A program made the translations under genes and the position numbers. From assembly GCA_031426455.1 (NCBI GenBank), contig JANPLI010000205.1, positions 1 through 64,000 of the forward strand: a stretch of DNA of 64,000 nucleotides. The letters are read 5' to 3'. Positions 43,309-51,477 of the stretch are shown here, one piece after another; the first letter of the stretch is position 1, and each line of letters starts with the position of its first letter. The notes beneath the pieces were generated by a model, which was given only the letters and a program-made list of their open reading frames with translations, ran no database searches and had not been told where the DNA came from. Origin of the DNA: JANNMJ01 sp031426455 (GTDB taxonomy: Bacteria > Bacteroidota > Bacteroidia > Cytophagales > Hymenobacteraceae).

Positions 43309-44076
43309 GTGAAACGTGTCTTTCCGCTTTTTCTTCAGTTGCGAGCTGCGCTTCTGGCAGTAGCGCTGATCAGCAGTGCCCTTGGTGCTCAGGCTCAGCG
43401 GCGGGCGCGCATCAAACACCAGGACGATTATATCTGGCACCAACCGTACTACCGGGGGCCGCTGCGCTACGGCGTCAGCTTCGGCCGTACCGTCTATTAC
43501 GGCGACCTGGGCGGATTGAGCGCCAACACGACCCGTGCCTCTTATGGGCTGGCCTTGAGTTACACGGCCTTTCCGAACCTGGATGTAGCCGTCGAGGGGC
43601 AATTCATCCGGCTCGAAGCCAAAGACCTGAACCAGGAACGCAATTATCGTTTCCATACGGAAGTGGCCGAACTGACGCTGGTGGGCCGGCAGTACATCGA
43701 ACGCTATCGTTTTGACCCCGCGCTCGACTCGCGCGACCTGGCCAACCTGCCGCGTTACCGGTTTTTTGGGACGCTGGGCGCGGGCCTGGCCGTCTGGTGG
43801 CCAACGCGGACTGGTGGTCCGCCCGAAGCAGAAGCGTTGGGCCACGAACGGAAATACCCCGCCTACACCTGGCTGGTGCCGGTGGGCGGGGGCGTCAGTA
43901 TGCGGCTATCGCCCCGTCTGTGGGTGCTGCCGGAACTGACGTACCGTTTCACGTTTACCGACGACCTCGACGACGTAGGCCCCAAACGCGGCGGCGGGCG
44001 CAACGACGGCTACCTGCAACTGGCGTTTCGGTTTCAGTATGAGCTGCCGCCGTCGAAAGGGAAGCCCTTGCGCTGA
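43309..44076 (+). CDS. Outer membrane beta-barrel protein
   Basis: A 255-residue protein starting at GTG (VKRVFPLFLQLRAALLAVALISSALGAQAQ, a good signal peptide). An amphipathic barrel follows: GPLRYGVSFGRTVYYGDLGG, ASYGLALSYTAF, FFGTLGAGLAVW, WVLPELTYRFTFTDDLDDVG and GYLQLAFRFQYEL. The GDLGG and TDDLDDV words resemble DUF6089-type barrels of Bacteroidetes. The role is unknown. An upstream TTG at 43261 lies in the repeat and is unlikely. It is followed after 83 bp by the OmpA-like gene. Confidence 0.82.
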   Translation: MKRVFPLFLQLRAALLAVALISSALGAQAQRRARIKHQDDYIWHQPYYRGPLRYGVSFGRTVYYGDLGGLSANTTRASYGLALSYTAFPNLDVAVEGQFIRLEAKDLNQERNYRFHTEVAELTLVGRQYIERYRFDPALDSRDLANLPRYRFFGTLGAGLAVWWPTRTGGPPEAEALGHERKYPAYTWLVPVGGGVSMRLSPRLWVLPELTYRFTFTDDLDDVGPKRGGGRNDGYLQLAFRFQYELPPSKGKPLR

Positions 44077-44159
44077 ATACCGAAGCCGGTTTGGGGAATG
44101 ATGTCGCCCTATTCTCGCTTTTTGGAATTTCTGACGCGCTTTTTCTGATTTCAGTCCCG

Positions 44160-45311
44160 ATGCCGCAGCGCTTACTGCCTTTGACCCGCCTGATCTGGCT
44201 GACGGCCGCGCTGGTCGCTCCGTTGGGCGCGGCGCGCGCTCAGGAAACTCCCAGCTTGATTCCCAACGGCGGTTTTGAGGTCTTCGACTCGCGCCCGACC
44301 GAGATTTCGCAGCTACATCTGGCCCGTCCCTGGCAAAGCGTGGCTTTGCAGAGCAACGAACCGGGCGATTTTTTTACCGTCGCGGCCAAGCCACGCGTCA
44401 GTATCCCGACCAACTTCAACGGCACGGAACCGGCCCACGGCGGCGAAGCCTACGCGGGCTTCATTCCGTATTCCCGGATGGACAAGGGCCAGTACCGCGA
44501 GTTTATGATCGTGACGCTGCGCGAGCCGCTCGTGGCGGGCTGCACTTACCGCGCCGCCTGCTACGTGAGTCGCGCAGAACGCTCGAAATGGGCCGTGGAT
44601 GGCATCCAAATGCTTTTTTCGGTGCGCGCCCCGCTTTTACTGGTAGGCGGCTACACGCAGTATCAGCCCCAGGTCAGCGCCGCCAGCATTATCACGGAAA
44701 CCAACGGCTGGACCGAAGTGAGCGGAATGTTCCGGGCCAGCGGCGGCGAAAAACTGCTGACGCTGGGCAATTTCCTGAGTAACGATGATACCGGTGCGCG
44801 GCGGCAGATTGCAAAGAACCAGGACAAAGAAGCTGGAGATGTCGCCTACTATTACCTCGACGACGTGACGCTGGAAAAAGTGATGGAGGCCGACGGCTCG
44901 CCGGCGCGCGAAGCACCACTGGCCCAGCAGGTAGCCGCGCTGGCGCCGCTACCCGAACTCAGCATCCTCAGTCGGCAGCCGGTACGGCTCAACAACGTCT
45001 ATTTTGAATCGGACCAGGCGGATTTACTACCGGCGTCGGCGCCTGCCCTGAACCAATTGGCCGACTTGCTGCGCCAACACCCGGAGTGGCGCATCCTGAT
45101 CGGGGGCCATACCGATGACACCAATACCGAAAACCACAACCTGCTACTCTCGCAGCGTCGGGCCGAAGCCGTCCGGCAGTACCTGATCGGCCAGCGTATT
45201 GCTCCGGCCCGGCTTCGGGCGCAAGGCTACGGCCTGACCCGGCCCATTGCCTCGAACAGCACCCCGGAAGGCCGCGAGCGGAACCGGCGCGTCGAGTTTA
45301 CGCTGGAGTAA
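44160..45311 (+). CDS. OmpA family peptidoglycan-binding protein
   Basis: A 383-residue envelope protein. After the signal peptide (MPQRLLPLTRLIWLTAAL ... AARAQ) comes a carbohydrate-binding-like beta sandwich (about 28-250; IPNGGFEVFDSRP ... YYYLDDVTLEKV). The C-terminal OmpA domain (about 280-383) starts LNNVYFESDQADLLPAS and shows ILIGGHTDDTNTENHN.LLSQRRAEAV and the closing RNRRVEFTLE. It anchors the outer membrane to peptidoglycan. ATG 44160 was chosen by the signal peptide. It is convergent with the HD gene (26-bp gap). Confidence 0.92.
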   Translation: MPQRLLPLTRLIWLTAALVAPLGAARAQETPSLIPNGGFEVFDSRPTEISQLHLARPWQSVALQSNEPGDFFTVAAKPRVSIPTNFNGTEPAHGGEAYAGFIPYSRMDKGQYREFMIVTLREPLVAGCTYRAACYVSRAERSKWAVDGIQMLFSVRAPLLLVGGYTQYQPQVSAASIITETNGWTEVSGMFRASGGEKLLTLGNFLSNDDTGARRQIAKNQDKEAGDVAYYYLDDVTLEKVMEADGSPAREAPLAQQVAALAPLPELSILSRQPVRLNNVYFESDQADLLPASAPALNQLADLLRQHPEWRILIGGHTDDTNTENHNLLLSQRRAEAVRQYLIGQRIAPARLRAQGYGLTRPIASNSTPEGRERNRRVEFTLE

Positions 45312-45337
45312 GGGCTCGAATCGGCCCCCGGCGGCAG

Positions 45338-46018
45338 TCAAGCGGCGCCAGCTACTGTTTCCGCGACATCGACGCCTGTCCATTCCCGCTCGAACTGGGC
45401 CAGAAAAGCTTCCATTACCTGATGCCGGTGCCGGGCGATCTGCCGCGCGGCGGGCGTGTGCAGGCGTTCCGCCAAATGGAGCAGTTTTTCGTGGAAATGG
45501 TGAATCGTGGAGCCGGTGGCCGCCTGGTAAGCCGCGAATGACGGATGATCGGCGGGCGGCTGCTCCGGGGTGTGAAGCGCCCGGCCCCGACTGCCGCCGT
45601 AAGCAAACGCCCGGGCAATGCCGATGGCGCCGATGGCATCGAGGCGGTCGGCGTCCTGCACCAGCGCCGCTTCCACAGACGACACCGGCGTCGAAACACC
45701 TAACCCTTTGAACGTCACCTCGCGAATGATTTGCTCCACGCGGGCAATCTGCGCCGGATCCAGGGCCAGTTCCGTCAGCCAGACGCGGGCGGCGCGCGGC
45801 CCCGCTTCGTCGTCGCCGCCGTGGTACTTCCAGTCCGCAATGTCGTGCAGCAGGGCGGCCAGCTCCGTCAGAACTGGGTCGGCGGCGGGTTGCGTTTGGG
45901 CCAGCACGCGGCTGGTTTGCCAGACCCGACGCACGTGCTGCCAGTCGTGGGAGCCTTCCGCGCCGCTGAAAAGGGCTTCCAGATGCGCGGCCGTGCGGGC
46001 AATGAGCGGATGAATCAT
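45338..46018 (-). CDS. HD domain phosphohydrolase
   Basis: A 226-residue cytoplasmic metal-dependent hydrolase with the HD signature: SHDWQHVRRVW (first H), LAALLHDIADWK (the HD), and a later conserved aspartate in VQDADRLDAIGAIGIARAFAYGG. It resembles the YedJ/PF01966 family of uncharacterised HD hydrolases. The substrate, probably a nucleotide or small phosphoester, is unknown. Its ATG overlaps the stop of coaE by 4 bp, so the genes are cotranscribed. Confidence 0.9.
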   Translation of the reverse strand: MIHPLIARTAAHLEALFSGAEGSHDWQHVRRVWQTSRVLAQTQPAADPVLTELAALLHDIADWKYHGGDDEAGPRAARVWLTELALDPAQIARVEQIIREVTFKGLGVSTPVSSVEAALVQDADRLDAIGAIGIARAFAYGGSRGRALHTPEQPPADHPSFAAYQAATGSTIHHFHEKLLHLAERLHTPAARQIARHRHQVMEAFLAQFEREWTGVDVAETVAGAA

Positions 46019-46647
46019 TGGGGAAGCGTCCTGGATTCAGCCCGTCGGCGCAGGTCGGCGTCGAGGGCCAGCACTTGTGGTAAGAGGGGCTGTTTATCGT
46101 CGTTGTGCAACACCCAGTCGGCGGCAGTCTGGCGCTGCGTTTCCGTCCATTGCCGGGCCAGGATGGCCCGCACATCGGCTTCGGTACGGTGCGGGTCGCG
46201 GGCCAGCACCCGCCGGATGCGGAGGGCTTCGGGCGCGGCTACGGTCACCACAAAATCCAGGGAGCGAGCGATATCGGCCTCGAACAGAATCGCGGCTTCC
46301 TTCACGATATACGGCGCACCCGCCGCATCCTGCTGCGTGAGCCAGGCGGCAAAGTCGCGCCCGACGGCCGGGTGAACGAGCGCGTTGAGCCGCGTCAGCA
46401 CGGTGGCATCGGTAAAGGCGCGGCGAGCCAGGCCCGCGCGGTCGAGTTGGCCGGTCGTGGCGTCAAAAACCGCCGGGCCGAAGGCTTCTACCAGCGCCGC
46501 GCGCAACGCCGGATCGTGCGCCATCAACCATTTGCCGCGCGTGTCGGCATCGGTCACGGGCACCCCCAGCACGGCGAACAACCGCGCCACCACGCTCTTA
46601 CCGGAGCCGATGCCGCCGGTAAGGCCCACGGTGTAGGGGAGAGGCAT
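46015..46647 (-). CDS. coaE: Dephospho-CoA kinase
   Basis: Catalyses the last step of coenzyme A synthesis, phosphorylating the 3'-hydroxyl of dephospho-CoA. The 210-residue P-loop kinase has GLTGGIGSGKSVVARLF at the N-terminus, VTDADTRGKWLM (DxD region), LNALVHPAVGRDF, VKEAAILFEADI (LLFE-type motif) and RVLARDPHRTEADVRAILARQ. The length is normal. It lies 15 bp after yajC in the same direction. Confidence 0.96.
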   Translation of the reverse strand: MPLPYTVGLTGGIGSGKSVVARLFAVLGVPVTDADTRGKWLMAHDPALRAALVEAFGPAVFDATTGQLDRAGLARRAFTDATVLTRLNALVHPAVGRDFAAWLTQQDAAGAPYIVKEAAILFEADIARSLDFVVTVAAPEALRIRRVLARDPHRTEADVRAILARQWTETQRQTAADWVLHNDDKQPLLPQVLALDADLRRRAESRTLPQ

Positions 46648-46662
46648 TCGGGGGCCGCAGGT

Positions 46663-46947
46663 CTAAGCTTTGGCTTCAGCCGCCGTACCCGCCGCCGAGG
46701 CGATGGCGCCCTTGTCGAACGTCAGCCGGGTGCCCCGGTCCACTTCCAGCACCACGGTCGTGTCCGTGATTTCGGCCACCCGGCCGTGCAAGCCGCCGAG
46801 CGTGACCACCTGCTGGCCTTTTTGCAGCGCCTCCCGAAAGGTTTTGAGCTGCGCCGCCTTCGCCTGCTGCGGCCGAATCATAAAGAAGTAGAAAATCAGG
46901 CCGATCAGGCCAAAAAACAGAAGCTGCTGAAGTGCGTCGGGAGACAT
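46663..46947 (-). CDS. yajC: Preprotein translocase auxiliary subunit YajC
   Basis: A 94-residue inner membrane protein of the SecDF-YajC complex. One N-terminal membrane helix (LLFFGLIGLIFYFFMIRPQQAKA) is followed by a cytoplasmic small barrel (FREALQKGQQVVTLGGLHGRVAEI). Length and motif are typical. It is the first gene of a yajC-coaE-HD series. Confidence 0.96.
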   Translation of the reverse strand: MSPDALQQLLFFGLIGLIFYFFMIRPQQAKAAQLKTFREALQKGQQVVTLGGLHGRVAEITDTTVVLEVDRGTRLTFDKGAIASAAGTAAEAKA

Positions 46948-47056
46948 TTAAATTTATTGAGTGATTGTGTGATTGAGTGATTTATGATTACGCAGCACCT
47001 TTTTCGGCTCCGCGTCTCCGCGCCCCCTTTGCGTCTCTGCGGGAAACGATTTTAGC
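46948..47056. repeat. Intergenic word repeats between dus and yajC
   Basis: Iterations of TGAGTGATT/GTGTGATT are followed by CGCGTCTCCGCG and TTGCGTCTCTGCGGG words. The second half resembles a short word family I recall from other Bacteroidetes intergenic regions. There is no gene. Confidence 0.45.
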
Positions 47057-48052
47057 TTACACCAGCACCAACGCGCCAAGTCGTTCGGCTACTTCGCCCA
47101 GAATACCGTGAATCTCGGCGGGCGTGGCGGCCTCGACCAAGCGCATCCGGTAAGGCTTGAAGTGTTCGACGCCCTTGAAGTAGTTCGTGTAATGACGACG
47201 CATCTCGAAGATGCCGGTTTTCTCGCCTTTCCAGCGCAATGAAAAGTCGAGGTGCTGGCGGCAGACGGCCACGCGGTCGGCAATGGTGGGCAGCGCCAGA
47301 TGCTGGCCGGTAGCCACGAAATGCTTGATTTCGTTGAAGATCCAGGGGTAGCCGATAGCCGCCCGGCCAATCATCACGCCGTCCACGCCGTAGCGGTTTT
47401 GGTAATCGACGGCCTTTTCCGGCGAGTCGATATCGCCGTTGCCGAAGATGGGAATACGGATGCGCGGGTTGTTTTTGATGCGCGCGATCAGCGTCCAGTC
47501 GGCGGCGCCTTTGTAGAGTTGCGCGCGGGTCCGGCCGTGAATGGTGAGGGCCTGAATACCCACGTCCTGGAGGCGCTCAGCCACGTCTTCCACGTTTTTG
47601 GTCGAGTCGTCCCAGCCCAGCCGGGTTTTCACCGTTACCGGCAGCGGCGTGGGGCGGGCCCCGGCGGCGGTCATAGCCCCCCTAGTCGGAAAAAACGGCA
47701 AAAGCGCCGCGCCGGCGCCCCGGCAGGCTACCTGCTTCACGGGGCAGCCGTAGTTGATGTCGATCAGGTCGGGACCGGCTTCGGTGGAAATCGCCGCCGA
47801 CTCGCGCATCGATTCGATGTCGGAGCCAAAAATCTGAATGCCCACCGGACGCTCGTAGTCGAAAATGTCCAGCTTCTGCCGGCTTTTCGCCGCCGCCCGA
47901 ATCAGGCCTTCACTGGAAATGAACTCCGTGTAGAGCAAATCGGCCCCGTGCGCCTTGCAGACGGCGCGGAACGGCGGGTCGCTGACGTCCTCCATCGGGG
48001 CCAGCAGCAGCGGGAAGTCAGGAAGCGAGATATGAGGGCCAATGCGCACCAT
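47057..48052 (-). CDS. dusB: tRNA-dihydrouridine synthase (DusB type)
   Basis: An FMN enzyme that reduces uridines in the tRNA D-loop. The 331-residue TIM barrel has LLLAPMEDVSDPPFRAVCK, TEFISSEGLI, VGIQIFGSD, DLIDINYGCPVKQVACRGAGAALL (catalytic cysteine in GCPVK), TIHGRTRAQLYKG, and PIFGNGDIDSPEKA followed by VMIGRAAIGYPWIF. The length is normal. It is divergent from the CPBP gene across 153 bp. Confidence 0.95.
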   Translation of the reverse strand: MVRIGPHISLPDFPLLLAPMEDVSDPPFRAVCKAHGADLLYTEFISSEGLIRAAAKSRQKLDIFDYERPVGIQIFGSDIESMRESAAISTEAGPDLIDINYGCPVKQVACRGAGAALLPFFPTRGAMTAAGARPTPLPVTVKTRLGWDDSTKNVEDVAERLQDVGIQALTIHGRTRAQLYKGAADWTLIARIKNNPRIRIPIFGNGDIDSPEKAVDYQNRYGVDGVMIGRAAIGYPWIFNEIKHFVATGQHLALPTIADRVAVCRQHLDFSLRWKGEKTGIFEMRRHYTNYFKGVEHFKPYRMRLVEAATPAEIHGILGEVAERLGALVLV

Positions 48053-48205
48053 CGGAAGGCGGAAACCGGGCGCGCGGAAAAAGCGGGGCCGCGCCGGGCC
48101 GTAAATTTACGCCCGGCAGGGGCCGAACGTTCCCCGGTCGCGGTGGCGCCCCCAAAGGGGCGCTTCCATCCCTCGCTTCCTTATCGCTCTCCTTTCCGCT
48201 TCCTG

Positions 48206-49231
48206 ATGCGCGACGACGCCCTGTTTCCGGCCCCGGATGCGCTGCCCGATCCCCTCGGCCCGTGGGCGCGGCTAATGCTGCTAATCGGCACCTGCCTGAC
48301 GGGTATCGTGGTGGGCGGCCTGGTCGGTTTGGGGTTGAGCTGCCTGATCTGGGGGGTTGATTTCACGACCGCCTCGTTCGTGTCGGCCACACCCGCCAAT
48401 TACCCTTTTGCGCGTGGTTTCGTGTTGCTCTCGAACTCCGTCGCGCACTTGCTGGCCCTCACCGTGGGGCCGATCATCCTGCTGCGGGCTACGTTGCCCG
48501 GCTCGTGGTGGCGCACGTGGCGCCACACCCGACTGGGCGCCCCCGGCCCGGCCCTGGGGCTGTTGGGCGCGGGTGCCCTGCTGATCATCAGCATTCCGGC
48601 GATGACTTGGGTAATCGACTGGAACGCCCACCTCGTGCCGCCGCCCTGGCTTGCGCCGCTGACCGACTGGATGCGCGCGTCCGAAGAAAAACTGCGCGCT
48701 ATCACCGAGCTGCTCACGCGCCAGCGCACCGGGCTGGACCTGTTCACCGCCCTGCTCGGCATTGCCGTGCTGCCCGCCCTGGGCGAAGAACTCACCTTCC
48801 GGGGCATTCTACAGCCCACGGTGGCGCGGCTTTTCGGCGGCTCCACCACCGCAGGTATCTGGGTAGCGGCGGTGGTTTTCAGCGCGATTCACGTGCAGTT
48901 TTTTGGGTTCGTGCCCCGAATGCTGCTGGGCGCAGGGTTTGGTTATCTCTACGCCTGGTCCGGGCGCCTCTGGGTGCCGATGGTAGCGCACCTCACCAAT
49001 AATGGCCTTCAGTTGGTGCTGCTTTATTTTTACCAACACGGGATGCTGCCCCTGGACCCCGCCAACGACGCTCCCGCGCCCTGGCCCTGGATGCTGGCGT
49101 CGGTCCTGCTGACGCTGGCTGGCGGCTGGGCACTCCGCCGCTACCTGCTGGCCCACGCCACGCCGCTGCTCACGGTGCCGGCGCTGCGGCCGGGGCAGTA
49201 CGTGTCGGCCGACGCTTCCTTCCGCGACTGA
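48206..49231 (+). CDS. CPBP family intramembrane metalloprotease
   Basis: A polytopic membrane protein of 341 residues with about eight hydrophobic segments. CPBP (Abi) motifs are intact: GEELTFRGILQP (EExxxR), FSAIHVQFFGFVPRMLLGAGFGYLY (FxxxH), and HLTNNGLQLVLLYF (HxxxN). Members include prenyl-CaaX-like endopeptidases and bacteriocin self-immunity proteins; in Bacteroidetes they are often found beside cdsA. ATG 48206 gives the full family length. It is followed by cdsA after 27 bp. Confidence 0.92.
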   Translation: MRDDALFPAPDALPDPLGPWARLMLLIGTCLTGIVVGGLVGLGLSCLIWGVDFTTASFVSATPANYPFARGFVLLSNSVAHLLALTVGPIILLRATLPGSWWRTWRHTRLGAPGPALGLLGAGALLIISIPAMTWVIDWNAHLVPPPWLAPLTDWMRASEEKLRAITELLTRQRTGLDLFTALLGIAVLPALGEELTFRGILQPTVARLFGGSTTAGIWVAAVVFSAIHVQFFGFVPRMLLGAGFGYLYAWSGRLWVPMVAHLTNNGLQLVLLYFYQHGMLPLDPANDAPAPWPWMLASVLLTLAGGWALRRYLLAHATPLLTVPALRPGQYVSADASFRD

Positions 49232-49258
49232 CTTTTTGCGACTGCCTTTTTGCTGCCG

Positions 49259-50167
49259 ATGACTACGCACTCCGCCGCTGCACCCGCCGTTCCGCCCGCC
49301 CCGCTGCCCGACCCGACGGCGCAGGCCGCGCAGCGCGTGAATCTGCGGCAGCGCATCATCGTGGGCGTACTGGGCGGCGCGTTCTTCGTTTGGGCCGTGC
49401 TGTGGCGCCCCGAAAGCCTGGTCGGGCTCCTGCTCGGCCTGACGGTGCTGGGCGTACTCGAATTCTACCGCCTCCTGACGGCAGCAGGCTTCCGGCCGAT
49501 GCGTTCGCTCGGCGTGCTGTTGGCCCTGACGGTCTTCGCCACGCTGGGCCTCGACGAAGCCGGGCTGGCACTGGGCTGGCTCCGCTGGCTGGTAGCGCCG
49601 GTGGCAGCGCTGGTGCTAGTGCGCGAACTGTACCGCCCTGCGCATCCACAACCATTTGTCAATGTGGCCCTTACGTGGGCTGGCACCCTTTACGTGGCGG
49701 TCCCGCTGGGCCTACTGCCGGCGCTGGCCTTTGGGCCGCAGGGGCAGTTTTCGGGGTGGCCCGTGCTTGGCCTGGTGCTGCTGATCTGGGCTGCCGACAC
49801 GGGCGCCTACGCCACTGGGCGGCTATGGGGGCGGCGCAAGCTCTTTCCGCGTCACTCGCCCGGCAAAACCTGGGAAGGTTGGGCCGGCGGCACCGCGCTG
49901 ACGCTGGCTACGGCCGTGGGGCTGCACCAATGGGTGCCGGGTCAGCCGCTGGGCCTGGTACAGTGGCTGGGCGCCGCCGCGCTGGTAGCGGCCTTCGGCG
50001 TGTGGGGCGATCTGGTGGAAAGTATGCTCAAGCGCTCGCTGGGCGTCAAAGACTCCGGCACCCTACTGCCTGGCCACGGGGGCGTCCTCGACCGTTTCGA
50101 CTCACTGCTTCTGGCGGCGCCCTTCGTGGTTGCGTGGGTGAAGCTGTGGTCCGCGCTGGCTGCCTAG
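49259..50167 (+). CDS. cdsA: Phosphatidate cytidylyltransferase
   Basis: Makes CDP-diacylglycerol from phosphatidate and CTP at the inner membrane, the precursor of bacterial phospholipids. The 302-residue protein has about eight membrane segments, WAADTGAYATGRLWG, RHSPGKTWEGW, and the C-terminal CDP-DAG synthase signature SLGVKDSGTLLPGHGGVLDRFDSLL. ATG 49259 is preferred to a TTG three codons upstream. It is probably cotranscribed with the CPBP gene and is followed by a strong terminator. Confidence 0.96.
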   Translation: MTTHSAAAPAVPPAPLPDPTAQAAQRVNLRQRIIVGVLGGAFFVWAVLWRPESLVGLLLGLTVLGVLEFYRLLTAAGFRPMRSLGVLLALTVFATLGLDEAGLALGWLRWLVAPVAALVLVRELYRPAHPQPFVNVALTWAGTLYVAVPLGLLPALAFGPQGQFSGWPVLGLVLLIWAADTGAYATGRLWGRRKLFPRHSPGKTWEGWAGGTALTLATAVGLHQWVPGQPLGLVQWLGAAALVAAFGVWGDLVESMLKRSLGVKDSGTLLPGHGGVLDRFDSLLLAAPFVVAWVKLWSALAA

Positions 50168-50226
50168 CGCGGCCGCCTTTACTGCGTACGAAACCCTACA
50201 GACGCAGTCACATCTCTGAAAACGAA

Positions 50227-50270
50227 CGCCCCGGAGCCACGACGCTTATTATTGCGGTGGCTCCGGGGCG
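50227..50270. terminator. Bidirectional terminator between cdsA and a Roadblock-like gene
   Basis: CGCCCCGGAGCCAC (50227-50240) and GTGGCTCCGGGGCG (50257-50270) form a perfect 14-bp stem with a 16-nt loop. It is flanked by GTTT on one side and lies between converging genes. Confidence 0.8.
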
Positions 50271-50298
50271 GTTTAGCGGGGGCGGAAAGCGGGGGCTG

Positions 50299-50874
50299 CT
50301 ACAAAAATTGCAGATGGTCTTTGGCCGTCTTCCGGGCAATCGCCAGGTTCGTGCGGCGCAGATCCACGGCCAGGTATAGAAACAGGTTTTTGTCGGGCAC
50401 AAGCTGCAACAGATGCAGGTTCGACTCGGCCGTGACCAGCACTTCTTCGGCCTGGTCATCGTCCATCCGTAGCGCCTGCATCGCGTTGCGCTGCTGGCGC
50501 AACACTTCGGCGTGGTAGGCGGCGGCGGTGTCGGCATCGAACTCCGGATTACGCGACGAGCTGGCCAGGCTGATGCCCGTTTCGCTGTCGGCCACGGCCA
50601 CGGCCATCAGTTCCGGCAGGGCGCGCACGATGCGGTCCACGACTTCCTGAACATCCATCGCCCCACTGGGCACCAGCGCGAAGGCCGGCGTTTCGGTGCT
50701 CCGACCAGCCCCTGCACGCGGTGTCGTCGGCTTTTCAACCAGAGGCATCTCCGGCTGACGGCTGGCTTCACCAGGGGTTCCCAGCAACGACACGACAGGA
50801 ATAGCCGGAAAGGCCAGTCGATCAGCGGCTTCGGCCGCTTCGGAAGAGAAATAATCGAAAAGGTGCAGCCTCAT
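50299..50874 (-). CDS. Roadblock/LC7-like protein 1
   Basis: A 191-residue cytoplasmic protein. The N-terminal 80 residues look disordered apart from MRLHLFDYFSSEAAEAADRL. The C-terminal domain (about 85-191) has a Roadblock/LC7 pattern: helix DVQEVVDRIVRALPEL, strand AVAVADSETGISLAS, long helix DADTAAAYHAEVLRQQRNAM, strands EVLVTAESNLHLLQLV and LFLYLAVD, then helix TNLAIARKTAKDHLQF. Roadblock proteins usually regulate Ras-like GTPases such as MglA, but no GTPase lies in this window. It is clearly paralogous to the proteins at 52368 and 53186. I chose ATG 50874 over an upstream non-conserved extension. Confidence 0.75.
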   Translation of the reverse strand: MRLHLFDYFSSEAAEAADRLAFPAIPVVSLLGTPGEASRQPEMPLVEKPTTPRAGAGRSTETPAFALVPSGAMDVQEVVDRIVRALPELMAVAVADSETGISLASSSRNPEFDADTAAAYHAEVLRQQRNAMQALRMDDDQAEEVLVTAESNLHLLQLVPDKNLFLYLAVDLRRTNLAIARKTAKDHLQFL

Positions 50875-50933
50875 AGGATTTTTTTGAGAAAAGATTGACA
50901 GAAAAAGAAGCCCTTTAATGGGCGAGAGTGCTG

Positions 50934-50960
50934 CAAATGTATGACGCAAAAACCACCAAA
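50934..50960 (-). promoter_or_regulatory. Candidate promoter of Roadblock-like gene 1
   Basis: On the minus strand TTTG (50960-50957), 15 nt, then TACATTTG (50941-50934) fits the Bacteroidetes promoter pattern. The leader would be about 55 nt. Confidence 0.45.
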
Positions 50961-51377
50961 TCCTTACAAGCCCATTCGGCGCCAAATTTCATTCGTTGAA
51001 GGAAGACGTCTGATTTCCGAACAGCAGTCAGCTTCCGGTTTCCGTTTTTATGGTGCCGTATGCCCTTCCCAGATGTTTGAGAAATTAATTTTGTTTAGTT
51101 TTTTGATCAGCAACTATAAACAAGCCAACCCCTTGCACGCCTGACTTTTAAGAAACCTCCGGAGCTGTTCATTTTTTTTCGAGAGGCCCTAAACAAAATT
51201 AACGGTGACTTTTGCGAGGCTCCGAACCCAGTTTTTGCATTTAACCAAGTGCGACTTGCCTTGAAAGACGATTTTTTTGGAATTATAAAAACTTTTGATT
51301 ATTTAATTTCTTACAAAACCAAGCGTCAAACTAAAAACAGGACGACAGAAAGAGAGGCGGAATTGTTTGGCAGATTT

Positions 51378-51385
51378 TAGCTTTG
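51378..51385 (+). promoter_or_regulatory. Candidate -7 box of the rhodopsin gene
   Basis: TAGCTTTG fits TAnnTTTG exactly and lies 92 bp before the rhodopsin ATG. There is no clear -33 box, so an activator may be needed. Confidence 0.4.
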
Positions 51386-51477
51386 CGCCCTGCCGTACCT
51401 ACCGTACCTGCCGCTTAACAGCCCTAAGCGGAGCGATTGCGGCGGCTTTTTTTCCACTTTTTTTCTGTTCTCTTTTT

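Larger units (their letters stand above)
50875..51477. other. AT-rich divergent control region of Roadblock 1 and rhodopsin genes
   Basis: This 603-bp region is far AT-richer than its flanks. It holds the -7 boxes noted separately and a perfect 14-bp inverted repeat, TTAATTTTGTTTAG at 51085-51098 and CTAAACAAAATTAA at 51189-51202, 90 bp apart. A 67-codon open frame (50941-51144) looks random and is not called. The last 100 bp before the rhodopsin ATG stay in frame with it but do not resemble rhodopsin. Confidence 0.7.

Noticed and set aside
47252..48205. A 300-codon extension of the CPBP protein upstream into the dus gene
   Set aside because: The extension is antisense to dus and lacks membrane character; the ATG at 48206 gives normal CPBP length.
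50941..51144. A 67-codon open frame in the rhodopsin upstream region
   Set aside because: It has no recognisable motif, lies in AT-rich control DNA, and contains one arm of the inverted repeat.
51367..51477. TTG-started 37-residue N-terminal extension of the rhodopsin
   Set aside because: The ATG at 51478 gives a family-normal 258 residues, and the candidate -7 box lies inside the would-be extension.
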